Origin: Gammaproteobacteria bacterium
Lineage (GTDB): Bacteria; Pseudomonadota; Gammaproteobacteria; Pseudomonadales; Halieaceae
Assembly (NCBI GenBank): GCA_024742415.1
Contig: JANSYN010000006.1
Coordinates: forward strand, 62,001-126,000
Reading direction: 5' to 3'
DNA length: 64,000 bases
The notes under the pieces were generated by a model. The model saw only the letters and a program-made list of their open reading frames with translations. It did no database searches and was not told the origin of the DNA. Positions 27,471 to 36,358 of the stretch are shown one piece after another. The translations under genes were made by a program, and so were the position numbers. Each line of letters begins with the position of its first letter. The stretch's first letter is position 1.

Positions 27471-27594
27471 AAGGGCAGGCCCGCGCCAGTTCCGCGTGAC
27501 TGTACTCGCCAAATCGCGCCCTATACACTGACGCCCGTCACCAACCATCACGCGGGCCCATAGGCAGAAGCGTTTGCCTCTGCCGACTCACTAC

Positions 27595-27609
27595 AAGGAG
27601 CTTTTTTTG
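27595..27609 (+). promoter_or_regulatory. Ribosome-binding site fixing a TTG start for gshA
   Basis: AAGGAG at 27595-27600, six-base spacer, then TTG at 27607-27609. The upstream in-frame TTG at 27574 has no such box, so translation probably begins at 27607. Confidence 0.75.
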
Positions 27610-29208
27610 TCGTCCCAACTGCAGAAATCACTGCAAGCGCTGGCGGATTCCAATGCCCTGCACACGCTTGGCACCATCAATCGCGGCATCGAGAAAGAAA
27701 GCCTGCGCATCACCGGCGAAGGCAAACTGGCGCAAACGCCGCACCCGCATGCCCTGGGCGCAGCACTGACCCACGGGTCGATCACCACGGATTACTCCGA
27801 AGCGCTACTGGAATTTATCACGCCCGTCAGCACCAGCATTGCACAGAGCATAGAAACACTGGAAGACATTCACAGCTTCGTGTATCAGTCACTGGATGAC
27901 GAGATGCTGTGGTGCACCAGCATGCCCTGCATCGTCTCGGGCGACGCGGGTATTCCAGTGGCGCGCTATGGCAGTTCCAATGTGGCGCGCATGAAAACCG
28001 TTTACCGCTATGGTCTGGGGCACCGCTACGGTCGCCTGATGCAGGCGATAGCCGGCATTCATTACAACTGGTCCATGCCCGACACCTTCTGGCAAAGCGC
28101 CTGGGAAAGTGCCGGCAAGCCCGGCACCCGTCAGGATTACATTACCGAACGCTACCTCGGGCTTATTCGCAACTTTCGCCGGCTGTCCTGGCTACTGATC
28201 TACCTGTTCGGCGCCTCGCCTGCGGTTTGCTCCTCATTTCTCAAGGGGCGTGAAAACCACGGCCTGCAATCATTCGACGCCAGTGGCCGCAGCCTCTACA
28301 TGCCTTATGGTACAGCGCTGCGCATGGGTGACCTGGGCTACAACAGTGACGCACAGAAGGGCCTCAATATCTGCTACAACTCGCTGGCAAACTATGTAGA
28401 GACCCTGCGCAGCGCGATCTTGCAGCCGCACGCAGCGTATGCGGACATCCCCAGCGGCGAGAACGGCGACTACCAGCAGCTCAGCCACAGTTTGCTGCAG
28501 ATTGAGAACGAATTTTACAGCCCTATCAGGCCCAAACGGGTTGCCAGATCCGGAGAGACCGCCCTGAGCGCCCTCGTACGTGGTGGCATCGAATATGTCG
28601 AGGTGCGCTGCGTGGATGTCAGTCCTTTCTCTGCCGTGGGCCTGGACGACGCACAAATACGCTTTATCGACACTTTCCTGCTGTACTGCCTGCTCGAAGA
28701 CAGCCCACTGTGTACCGACGAGCAGCAGACTGAAGTATCGGCCAACCTCGGCCTGATCGTTAACCGCGGTCGAGAGCCGGGGCTGCAACTGTCACGCGAT
28801 GGCAGCGCCGTCGCAAGGGATGACTGGGCCATGCAACTGCTCGACGCCATGCAGCCTGTGGCAGCACTCTTTGACGAGGCCGAAGGGCACGCTTTACACG
28901 GCGCGGCATTGCAGGCCCAACGCAGCAAGGTTGAGGATCCCGAACTCACGCCCTCGGCACGTATTCTGCGCGAGATGCGCGAACAGGACCTGCCTTTCAT
29001 GCGCCTGGCAATGGCCTACAGTGAACGTTGGGCGTCATACTTCAAGGCCCGCGAGTTGCCAGCTGAGCGCTACCGCGTTTTTACGCAGCAAACCCTGGAT
29101 TCCCACGCCAGACAGTTGGACATCGAAGCCGCCGACACACAGAGCTTTGAGGACTACCTGCAGTCCTACTTCGACCAGTATCGCGACCTGCGGGTAGCCG
29201 TTGGGTGA
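27607..29208 (+). CDS. gshA: Glutamate-cysteine ligase (proteobacterial type)
   Basis: Joins glutamate and cysteine using ATP, the first and limiting step of glutathione synthesis. From the TTG at 27607 it is 533 residues, near the family norm of about 520. Conserved blocks include INRGIEKESLRITGEG at the N terminus, SEALLEFITP, and YIEVR-like EYVEVRCVDVSPF. The stop overlaps the acpH start as GTGA, implying translational coupling. gshB is not in the window. Confidence 0.94.
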   Translation: MSSQLQKSLQALADSNALHTLGTINRGIEKESLRITGEGKLAQTPHPHALGAALTHGSITTDYSEALLEFITPVSTSIAQSIETLEDIHSFVYQSLDDEMLWCTSMPCIVSGDAGIPVARYGSSNVARMKTVYRYGLGHRYGRLMQAIAGIHYNWSMPDTFWQSAWESAGKPGTRQDYITERYLGLIRNFRRLSWLLIYLFGASPAVCSSFLKGRENHGLQSFDASGRSLYMPYGTALRMGDLGYNSDAQKGLNICYNSLANYVETLRSAILQPHAAYADIPSGENGDYQQLSHSLLQIENEFYSPIRPKRVARSGETALSALVRGGIEYVEVRCVDVSPFSAVGLDDAQIRFIDTFLLYCLLEDSPLCTDEQQTEVSANLGLIVNRGREPGLQLSRDGSAVARDDWAMQLLDAMQPVAALFDEAEGHALHGAALQAQRSKVEDPELTPSARILREMREQDLPFMRLAMAYSERWASYFKARELPAERYRVFTQQTLDSHARQLDIEAADTQSFEDYLQSYFDQYRDLRVAVG

Positions 29209-29792
29209 ACTTTCTCGCTCACTTCCACCTGGCGTGGCCCGACGAAGGGCTGGTAGCCGGTGGATTGGAGGGTGACTACTATAAGGGGCCCCTGCGCAAC
29301 GACATTCACGCCGATATCGCGCGCGGTGTGCAACTGCACCGCGCCATTGACGCGTACACGGACGCGCATCCTGCGCTCTTGCGGCTGCGCCGCCAGATGC
29401 CCCCGCCGCTGCGCCGCTTCGCCGGTATATTGATTGACCTGAGCTTCGATCACTTTCTTTGCGTGCACTGGTCGCAGTTTTCTCAAGAGCGTGCCGATAG
29501 CTTTAATCGCGATGTCTATGCCATATTGCAGCGCAGGCAGTACCACATCAGCGATGGCGCCCGACAGATGATGCAGCGCATCATCGATCACGACCTTCTG
29601 GCACTCTACCGGCAATGGCATACCGTGGGTCGTTCGGCGCAGCGTATCGGTGAGCGCTTCCAACGCGACAACCCGTTTAACGACATTGAAACAGCACTGG
29701 CACCGCTGCAAACATCCATCGAGCAGGCGTTTCTTGAGTTTTATCCGGACTTGCAGGTCTTCAGCGAACGAAAACGCCAGACGTTGCTCTAA
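29205..29792 (+). CDS. acpH: Acyl carrier protein phosphodiesterase (AcpH family)
   Basis: Hydrolyses the 4'-phosphopantetheine arm from acyl carrier protein. The 195-residue protein begins MNFLAHFHLAWPDEGLVAGGLEGDYYKG and has the HD-like metal-ligand segments LHRAIDAYTDAHP and LSFDHFLCVHW that mark AcpH. The start is GTG at 29205, overlapping the gshA stop codon, so it is translated from the gshA message. Identity rests on the N-terminal and His/Asp motifs. Confidence 0.9.
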   Translation: MNFLAHFHLAWPDEGLVAGGLEGDYYKGPLRNDIHADIARGVQLHRAIDAYTDAHPALLRLRRQMPPPLRRFAGILIDLSFDHFLCVHWSQFSQERADSFNRDVYAILQRRQYHISDGARQMMQRIIDHDLLALYRQWHTVGRSAQRIGERFQRDNPFNDIETALAPLQTSIEQAFLEFYPDLQVFSERKRQTLL

Positions 29793-29879
29793 GAGGGCGG
29801 GCCCCTTCGAGTGGAAATTGGCGCCACACTTGCACACAATACGCCCTGATAGGCAGCAGGTGCGCATAAGGAAACACCC

Positions 29880-30374
29880 ATGATCGCTTCACTGACATTT
29901 CGCCAGGTCTTCCTGGGTTTATTTTTGCTGGCGGCGATCAGCATGTCCTTTGCGCGCTTCTACCTTGAGGCATATCTCGGGCTGGCCGCCTGTCCGCTGT
30001 GTATGACACAGCGCCTGTTCGTAGTGCTATGGGGAGGCGTCGCCGTGCTGGCCGTACTGCATAATCCCACTGGCTGGGGTCGCACCGTGTACTGTGCCCT
30101 GTGCGGACTCGCCGCCTATGTTGGCGCTCTGGTGGCTGCCCGGCACGTCTGGCTGCAAAACCTGCCGGAGGACCAGGTGCCTGCCTGCGGCCCACCGCTG
30201 GACTACCTGCTAGAGAACTTTCCACTGCAGGACGCGATCAACACCATGCTGATGGGCGATGGCAACTGTGCCGAAACACTCTGGACAGTCCTTGGACTGA
30301 GCATTCCAGAGCAAACACTGCTGCTATTTTGCGTGGCGATGCTGACCTGTGCCTGGCAGAGCTCGCGCAATTAA
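29880..30374 (+). CDS. dsbB: Disulfide bond formation protein B
   Basis: Inner-membrane quinone reductase that reoxidises DsbA. The 164-residue protein has four membrane helices and both redox pairs: Cys38-Pro-Leu-Cys41 in the first periplasmic loop, and Cys103 with Cys130 in the second. The family length is about 170. It starts 87 bases after acpH with a GGAA box. Its 3' flank carries a 15-bp tandem repeat. Confidence 0.95.
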   Translation: MIASLTFRQVFLGLFLLAAISMSFARFYLEAYLGLAACPLCMTQRLFVVLWGGVAVLAVLHNPTGWGRTVYCALCGLAAYVGALVAARHVWLQNLPEDQVPACGPPLDYLLENFPLQDAINTMLMGDGNCAETLWTVLGLSIPEQTLLLFCVAMLTCAWQSSRN

Positions 30375-30394
30375 ACAGACATTGCACCCTGTCG

Positions 30395-30439
30395 ACATCG
30401 ACCCTATCAACATCGACTCTACCCACATCGACTCTATTG
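30395..30439. repeat. 15-bp tandem repeat, three units
   Basis: ACATCGACCCTATCA, ACATCGACTCTACCC and ACATCGACTCTATTG in direct succession. A more diverged copy may precede them (30380-30394). Lies in the 123-base gap between dsbB and the Rsd-like gene. Confidence 0.85.
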
Positions 30440-30497
30440 CTACGTATGCATGGCAGCCATATAGTATTAGGTATAAACCCTCCAACCAGGTTTGCCC

Positions 30498-30986
30498 ATG
30501 TGCAGCGCAGTCAGTGATCCCCAGAAGCAGTTTCATGCCGTAGACGCGCTCCTTACCCGTTGGCTAAAAGAACGCCGCCAGCTACTGGGCTGCTACACCG
30601 AGTTGGCCGTCACACTGGACACCCAAATCGATACCCAGGTGCTAAAAAAGAAGCAACAGGTGCTTTGCGAACTGCTGGTGGACTACGTTTCAGCCGGTCA
30701 CTTTGAGGTGTATCACGAACTGATCGAAGAGGCAGAGAGTTTCGGCGACGGCAGCAGTGCCATTGCCAGGGAACTGATTCCCTCTATTGGCGATACCACT
30801 GAAGTCATACTGGCTTATGAAGAAAAGTATGCCGGCGATTGCGGGCAGACTGAAGGCATCAGACGGGATTTGTCGGCGCTGGGGGAAATGCTGGAGTCGA
30901 GGTTTGTTCTCGAAGACCAGTTAATCGCCGGTTTGCATGCGAGGCACAGACGCCAGATTGAACACCTGGCGCCTGCAGATCGGTAA
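30498..30986 (+). CDS. Rsd/AlgQ family anti-sigma-70 regulator
   Basis: A 162-residue helical protein of the Rsd/AlgQ family, which binds the housekeeping sigma factor and shifts RNA polymerase toward alternative sigmas in stationary phase. Matching blocks are LLTRWLKERRQLLGCYTELA near the N terminus and LVDYVSAGHFEVYHELIEEAE in the middle. The ATG at 30498 was chosen; a TTG two codons earlier is in frame. Whether it acts as Rsd or as the AlgQ alginate/virulence regulator cannot be told. Confidence 0.87.
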   Translation: MCSAVSDPQKQFHAVDALLTRWLKERRQLLGCYTELAVTLDTQIDTQVLKKKQQVLCELLVDYVSAGHFEVYHELIEEAESFGDGSSAIARELIPSIGDTTEVILAYEEKYAGDCGQTEGIRRDLSALGEMLESRFVLEDQLIAGLHARHRRQIEHLAPADR

Positions 30987-31032
30987 CTCTCACGCAACCA
31001 CCAGTGCCCGCAAGGCCTGCAAGGGAGCAGGC

Positions 31033-31794
31033 TTATTCGTCGCCGCTCGCGGCCGCTTCCTGACTGGGTATTGCCAGCAGCTCGACCTCAAACACCAGCG
31101 CGGCGTTAGGGCCAATGACCTGACCCGCACCACCGGCACCATAGGCCAGCTCGGACGGGATCGCCAACAGATACTTGGAGCCGACGTTCATGAGCTGCAG
31201 AGCCTCGGTCCAACCTGGAATGACCTGCCCTACGCCAAACTCTACTGGTTCTCCGCGGCTGTAAGACGAATCAAATTCCGTGCCGTCGACCGTTGTGCCA
31301 CGGTAATGCACGCGCACTGTATCGGCCGGGCCGGGCTTGGCGCCCTCACCCTGCTCAAGTACCTCATACTGCAGGCCGGATTCAGTGACAACCACACCCT
31401 CGCGCGCGGCGTTTTCTTCCAGGAACGCTGCCGAAGCCACCAGGTTGGCCTCACCCAGTTCAGCTTGTGCCGCTTGTTGCTCTGCTATCATCTTTTCCTG
31501 GAAGGCCTGCATTTCGGTCTGCATTTCAGCCTGCGTGATCATCGGCTCGCTGCCATTGAGGGCGTCTTCCACCCCTTTGAGGAACGCGGCGTTATCCAGC
31601 GGGAAATTCTCTGACGCCATGCGCTGGCCTATGCCATACGCCAGGCCGTAACTGAGCCGCTTGCCAGAGTCATCCAGCGTGACTGTCGGGGCTTGTGCAT
31701 CAGCTGCGGATTGTGCATCTGCCGGCGGTTGCTGATTACAAGCCTGCAACGAAAGCAGACCGGCGAGTGCGAAGGGAACTGCGTACTTCTTCAT
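31033..31794 (-). CDS. FKBP-type peptidyl-prolyl cis-trans isomerase, lipoprotein (FkpA/Mip-like)
   Basis: Periplasmic foldase, 253 residues. The ATG at 31794 gives a type II signal MKKYAVPFALAGLLSLQAC with lipobox Leu-Gln-Ala-Cys19. Residues ~40-130 form the helical FKBP_N dimerisation domain (LSYGLAYGIGQRMASENF). Residues ~150-245 form the isomerase domain with VRVHYRGTTVDGTEFDSSY, VIPGWTEALQLM and the GPNAALVFEVELL strand. Two in-frame ATGs upstream (31806, 31839) would put extra residues before the signal and were rejected. Confidence 0.93.
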   Translation of the reverse strand: MKKYAVPFALAGLLSLQACNQQPPADAQSAADAQAPTVTLDDSGKRLSYGLAYGIGQRMASENFPLDNAAFLKGVEDALNGSEPMITQAEMQTEMQAFQEKMIAEQQAAQAELGEANLVASAAFLEENAAREGVVVTESGLQYEVLEQGEGAKPGPADTVRVHYRGTTVDGTEFDSSYSRGEPVEFGVGQVIPGWTEALQLMNVGSKYLLAIPSELAYGAGGAGQVIGPNAALVFEVELLAIPSQEAAASGDE

Positions 31795-31863
31795 ATCGTC
31801 ATCCATATTATGGGAGTTGAACGTGCGGTGGGCCCACATGTTACTACCCGCCCTCCCAAGGTG

Positions 31864-32355
31864 CTACCCCGAGTTGACGCGCTCACACAGCAGCGCCAGC
31901 TGCTCCAGTAGCGGTGCCAGATTCTCATCGGCAAGGGCTGTGCCGGTGGCCACCAGGGCCAGGTTGCTACGCAATGCGCCGGCGCCAGCTGGCAACGCCT
32001 GCGCCGCACTGAAACAGGTGTACATCTGGTCCTGCTGCTGCCGCTCAGCCTGCAACTCCAGCGCCTTTATGGCGCTGCGCAAGTCTTTGGCCGGCGCGAC
32101 CGCACGCCACTGTTGCCGCAGCTGACGTAGCGGTTGCACGACCTGCATGCGCCAGCGTGTCGTCAAACTGTCTACCTCAGCCAGATGCGCGGGCGTCAAC
32201 ACCAGGTTACGCTGTGCCAGCCAACAGGCATAAAGTACCAGGTTCACGTCCAGGCCAAAGTCATCCTGCAGTTGCAGGCACACCGTGGCAACACCCTCCC
32301 GGTCATAAAGGCTCACGCTGTAGTCCCAGAAAGGGTTGCAGGGCTGCGGGTTCAT
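31864..32355 (-). CDS. TIGR02444 family protein (DUF2390)
   Basis: A 163-residue all-helical cytosolic protein of unknown function, recognised by the start NPFWDYSVSLYDREGVATVCLQLQDDFGLDVNLVLYACWLA. That block defines the TIGR02444 family. It is often next to an ABC-F ATPase gene in gammaproteobacteria, as here (divergent, 244 bases apart). The ATG at 32355 was chosen; one at 32367 is equally possible. No function is claimed. Confidence 0.83.
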   Translation of the reverse strand: MNPQPCNPFWDYSVSLYDREGVATVCLQLQDDFGLDVNLVLYACWLAQRNLVLTPAHLAEVDSLTTRWRMQVVQPLRQLRQQWRAVAPAKDLRSAIKALELQAERQQQDQMYTCFSAAQALPAGAGALRSNLALVATGTALADENLAPLLEQLALLCERVNSG

Positions 32356-32599
32356 CGGGCTAACCATACAGGGCCAATAAGACACACTCCAGTGCGTTGC
32401 GGCGCAGTGACCCGTGCCAAACCACCGCCTGCCGCCAGCGGCAGATGCGTGAACAGAAACACTGCTGGCAAAGGACAGCTGCACACCGAACCCTTCCCAC
32501 ACACCCGCCGGGAGATCTCAGCGACCTTCGGACTGACTGACCCAGCATGACAATGTACTGTAGCTGCACACTCTATTCGGCGCTAGAATCCCACGCCTT

Positions 32600-34498
32600 A
32601 TGATCATTCTGCGCGACATCTCGCTGCGCCGCGGCACCAAGCTGCTGCTTGAAGGCGTCAATATCACCATACAGCCAGGCCAGCGACTGGCATTGATCGG
32701 CGCCAATGGCAGCGGTAAAAGCAGCCTGTTCGCTTTGCTGCTGGGAGAGCTCTCGGCAGATCAGGGCGTCATCGAGGGCATCGGCAACATGCAGCTGGCC
32801 CACATGGCGCAGGAAGTCGCCGCCTCTGCGCTACCGGCGCGGGATTTCGTCTGGCGTGGCGACGCGCAACTGGCCGCGCTACGCGATCAACTCCGTGCAC
32901 TGGAAGACGCCGGCGACTTCGCCAGGGCCGCAGCCGTTCACCAGCAGTTGGAAGAGATTGACGGCTACAGTGCCGAGCGTCGCGCCGCAATGCTTCTGCA
33001 AGGCCTGGGCTTTGCCGACGAGCAACACGAAAGACCCGTCAGCGAATTCTCCGGGGGTTGGCGCATACGACTCAACCTGGCACGCGCGCTGATGACGCCC
33101 TCAGACCTGCTGCTACTTGATGAGCCGACCAACCACCTCGATCTGGATGCAACGCTGTGGCTGCAGCAATGGCTCACACAATATAGCGGGACGCTGGTCA
33201 TGATCTCGCATGACCGGGACTTTATCGACGCAACCTGCACGCGCATATTGCACATCGCCCAGCGTCAGCTGTCGGCCTACGTGGGCAACTACTCAGAGTT
33301 TGAGCGGCAGCGTGCAGAGCGCATGGCAGCGCAGCAGGCCAGCTACGACAAGCAGCAGCGCCGCATCGCAGAGATCGACAGTTTTGTCGCCCGCTTTCGC
33401 TACAAGGCAACCAAGGCCAGGCAGGCCCAGAGCCGTCTGAAAGAGCTGGAACGCATGCAGGCATTGGAGCCAGCACACGCCGATTCGCCTTTTGACTTCG
33501 CGTTTCCACCACCGGAAAAATCCAGCGATCCGTTACTCAAGCTTGAAGACGCCACCCTGGGCTATGGCCAAAGCAGCATACTGCACAAGGTCAGTCTGGA
33601 TCTTCGCCCGGGCAGTCGCTACGGGCTGCTGGGGCGCAACGGCGCGGGCAAATCTACGCTACTCAAGAGCCTGATCGGCGAGCTTCCCCTGTTGCAGGGC
33701 AAACGCATCATCGGTGAACACGTACACATCGGCTACTTCGACCAGCAACAGCTGGAGGCACTGGATTTACATGCCAGCCCGGCGCTGCATATCCAGAGGT
33801 TGAGCCCGCAGGCACGCGAGCAGGACGTGCTCAATTTCCTGGGTGGTTTCAATTTTCGTGGTGACGGGGCAACCGCCCCGATAGCACCGCTCTCCGGTGG
33901 TGAGAAAGCACGCCTGGCACTGGCAATGGTGGTGTGGCAGCGACCCAACCTGCTGGTACTGGATGAGCCTACCAACCACCTGGATCTTGAGATGCGCCAC
34001 GCGATGGAAATCGCCTTGCAGCGCTATGAGGGTGCCCTTGTGCTGGTGAGCCACGACCGGCACATGCTGCGCAACTCTGTCGAGGAACTGCTGCTGGTGC
34101 ACGAGGGTGTAGTGGAGGACTATCGGGAAGATTTGTCGGGCTACGAGCGCTGGCTGCTGAGCCGCTATGCCAGCAGCAAACCCGGCACACCTCCTGGCGA
34201 CAACCCCGCTGCCAACAATAAAAAGCAGCAACGCCAGGATGCCGCCGCGGCACGGGAGAAACTACGTCCCTTGCGCCACTCGTTACAGCAGGCCGAAAAA
34301 GAAATGGCACACGTGGAGTCGGCGCTGGCAGAAATACAGGCAGCGTTGCAAGACACCGGCATCTACAGCGGCGAGCGCAAGGCGGAGTTGGCCGCGTTGC
34401 TGCAACGCGAAGGCGCGCTCAAAGCGAATGCCGCAGCACTCGAAGACCAATGGCTGGACATACAGCAACAGCTTGAAGAGGCAACGGCACTCGACTAG
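32600..34498 (+). CDS. ABC-F family ATPase (YheS-like ribosome-associated)
   Basis: A 632-residue soluble tandem ABC protein with no membrane segments. Cassette 1 has Walker A GANGSGKSS and signature EFSGGWRIRLNLARAL; cassette 2 has GRNGAGKST and PLSGGEKARLALAMV. The interdomain linker (about residues 225-300) is basic, and a C-terminal coiled coil follows (about 545-630). This fits the YheS branch of ABC-F translation factors, which act at stalled ribosomes. The convergent ThuA-like gene ends only 12 bases away. Confidence 0.92.
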   Translation: MIILRDISLRRGTKLLLEGVNITIQPGQRLALIGANGSGKSSLFALLLGELSADQGVIEGIGNMQLAHMAQEVAASALPARDFVWRGDAQLAALRDQLRALEDAGDFARAAAVHQQLEEIDGYSAERRAAMLLQGLGFADEQHERPVSEFSGGWRIRLNLARALMTPSDLLLLDEPTNHLDLDATLWLQQWLTQYSGTLVMISHDRDFIDATCTRILHIAQRQLSAYVGNYSEFERQRAERMAAQQASYDKQQRRIAEIDSFVARFRYKATKARQAQSRLKELERMQALEPAHADSPFDFAFPPPEKSSDPLLKLEDATLGYGQSSILHKVSLDLRPGSRYGLLGRNGAGKSTLLKSLIGELPLLQGKRIIGEHVHIGYFDQQQLEALDLHASPALHIQRLSPQAREQDVLNFLGGFNFRGDGATAPIAPLSGGEKARLALAMVVWQRPNLLVLDEPTNHLDLEMRHAMEIALQRYEGALVLVSHDRHMLRNSVEELLLVHEGVVEDYREDLSGYERWLLSRYASSKPGTPPGDNPAANNKKQQRQDAAAAREKLRPLRHSLQQAEKEMAHVESALAEIQAALQDTGIYSGERKAELAALLQREGALKANAAALEDQWLDIQQQLEEATALD

Positions 34499-34510
34499 GA
34501 CAGTCGGCGC

Positions 34511-35374
34511 CTAGCGCCCGCGCGCCGTCCAGCTAATGGCATTGAGCACCAGCGTGCGCATGTTTACGTTGTCCCAGTTGGCATGAAAATGCCCGCCGGT
34601 GAAACCAAAACCGCGCCCGCCGTCGGGACGACGGTAAGCCCAGGCCACCACTTGCGGCATTCCTGCCGCCACCATTTTGCGCACTTCGGGATTACCACTG
34701 TGCGGGCCATCACTGCGCTCCATCGTTTGCGCTGGGGGAACTGCACGCAACATCGGCAGCACCCCGTTCATACCCGGTTGAAAGCGCATGTTGAAGTACC
34801 ACTCATCGAGCAATGAGAAGCGCTCGACGTTGCGCGTCACCGGATGCGCGGGCAACTCGTTAAATTCAGCCCGCCAGTGCGGGTTGACCGACCAGTGGGT
34901 TTCAAAGTATCCACCGATCGCGCGCATCAGCAAGGCGGAGCTACGGCTTTCTGCGGGGACTTCCACTGCATAGTGCAACGCCACCACGCCGACACCACGA
35001 TCAAGCAGCGCTTCGAATTCATCGAGGTGCTTGTTGATCATGTGCCTTCTGCCGCCATCGGCATACAACACGATGGTATCGACATCGGCAAACACCGATG
35101 TATCCACCGGCCACCCACCGTAAACCACGGTGATGTCGTAGTCCGGGTGTGCTTCATGCAGGGCCTGGGCCAGCAGCTCCGACCCGGCGCGATGTTCATG
35201 CGCCTTTGGGCCGTGGCTGTCTCTACCGGCAACAAAAACAATATGCGCAACGGGCTCTGCCCCACGCGCGCTGTAACTGGCGATCTGCTCGCCCTGTTGG
35301 CTACAGGCGGCCAGCAGGGTAGTTGCAAGCAGCATAGGCAGGACGAGCATCCACGAGACAGCTTTGTGGGTCAT
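34511..35374 (-). CDS. ThuA-like domain lipoprotein
   Basis: A 287-residue exported protein. The ATG at 35374 has an AGGAAG box. The signal ends in the lipobox LLAAC (Cys about 23). The mature part is a ThuA-like class I amidotransferase-fold domain (IVFVAGRDSHGPKAHEHRAGSELLAQAL; VVALHYAVEV; GRGFGFTGGHFHANW). ThuA proteins are linked to trehalose or sugar metabolism and are common in Planctomycetes. This one's substrate is unknown. The start overlaps the GIY-YIG stop (ATGA), so they are co-translated. Confidence 0.85.
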   Translation of the reverse strand: MTHKAVSWMLVLPMLLATTLLAACSQQGEQIASYSARGAEPVAHIVFVAGRDSHGPKAHEHRAGSELLAQALHEAHPDYDITVVYGGWPVDTSVFADVDTIVLYADGGRRHMINKHLDEFEALLDRGVGVVALHYAVEVPAESRSSALLMRAIGGYFETHWSVNPHWRAEFNELPAHPVTRNVERFSLLDEWYFNMRFQPGMNGVLPMLRAVPPAQTMERSDGPHSGNPEVRKMVAAGMPQVVAWAYRRPDGGRGFGFTGGHFHANWDNVNMRTLVLNAISWTARGR

Positions 35375-35637
35375 TGGACTTCCTGTGGCCTGGCCAGTTT
35401 TAACTTCTGCGCACGGCTCAAGGACTTGATCTGTGCCTCGCGTTGCTGCGCGGCACTGCGGTCGGCCGCCGCCTCGTGCCACAGCAGGCATACCGGCCTG
35501 CGGCTTTTGGTATAGCGAGATCCGCCGACAATCTCGCCATTGTGTTGGCGCAGGCGCCGCCCAACATCGCGCGTCACGCCGGTATACAGGCTGCTATCGG
35601 CACACTGCAAAATATACACCTGCCATGTGTCAGCCAC
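35371..35637 (-). CDS. GIY-YIG nuclease family protein (UPF0213/YhbQ type)
   Basis: An 88-residue single-domain protein with the GIY-YIG core: VYILQCADSSLYTGVTRDVGRRLRQH, then the arginine-bearing RYTKSRRPVCLLWHE. It is the YhbQ-like class, for which DNA endonuclease activity has been reported in some members. It lies between elbB (3 bases upstream) and the ThuA-like gene (4-base overlap), in a leftward run. Confidence 0.88.
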   Translation of the reverse strand: MADTWQVYILQCADSSLYTGVTRDVGRRLRQHNGEIVGGSRYTKSRRPVCLLWHEAAADRSAAQQREAQIKSLSRAQKLKLARPQEVQ

Positions 35638-35640
35638 TTG

Positions 35641-36294
35641 TCAGGCCAGCGCCAGCACTTCCCTGACGCAGGCGCCGATCCCGGAGTACGCCTCACTGAC
35701 CTTGCCGGCAAGCATGTACGCCGGCGTTGTTACCATCTTGCGCTCGCGGTCGACCCTGGCCTCCGTGACCGGGCACTGCAGATGCTTGCCGCCCATCGCC
35801 TCGATGGCCTGGGCCGTTTCGGCGTCATCGCCGATGGTACATTGCGTACCGTCACCGCAGATGGCCGCAGCCATGACCGGCGCAATACAGATCAGGCCGA
35901 TCGGTTTACCCGCTTCGTGAAAAGCCCTGGCCGCAGCGAGAAAGCCCGGGAGCACCTGCATCTGCGTGCCATCTGTCGCAAAGTTGCACAGATTCTTGGC
36001 CGCACCAAAGCCCCCGGGCACCACAAGCGCATCAAAATTGTCTGCGTTGAGTTCACTCAGCGGCAGGATATTGCCGCGCGCGATACGCGCCGCCTCCACC
36101 AGAACATTGCGTGCTTCACCCTCGGCAACCTCACCCGTAAGATGATTGATGACATGCAACTGCTGTACGTCCGGCGCAAAAATCTGATAGTGCGCACCTT
36201 GCTGTTCCAGGCAGAGCAGGGTCAGTACCGCCTCATTGACCTCCGCTCCGTCATAAACTCCACACCCCGACAACACGACAGCGACCTGTGACAT
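35641..36294 (-). CDS. elbB: Isoprenoid biosynthesis glyoxalase ElbB
   Basis: A 217-residue DJ-1/PfpI-fold protein. It begins VAVVLSGCGVYDGAEVNEAV, has the VVPGGFGAAKNL loop and the nucleophile elbow GLICIAPVMAAA with a Cys in the DJ-1 position. These match ElbB (enhancing lycopene biosynthesis protein 2), reported as a weak glyoxalase. Third of four closely spaced leftward genes. Confidence 0.92.
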   Translation of the reverse strand: MSQVAVVLSGCGVYDGAEVNEAVLTLLCLEQQGAHYQIFAPDVQQLHVINHLTGEVAEGEARNVLVEAARIARGNILPLSELNADNFDALVVPGGFGAAKNLCNFATDGTQMQVLPGFLAAARAFHEAGKPIGLICIAPVMAAAICGDGTQCTIGDDAETAQAIEAMGGKHLQCPVTEARVDRERKMVTTPAYMLAGKVSEAYSGIGACVREVLALA

Positions 36295-36358
36295 TCTGTT
36301 ACCTCCTGTTTTCTGTTGTGCACACCATTATCGCCGCGTTGCAGGGCATGGCAACACC

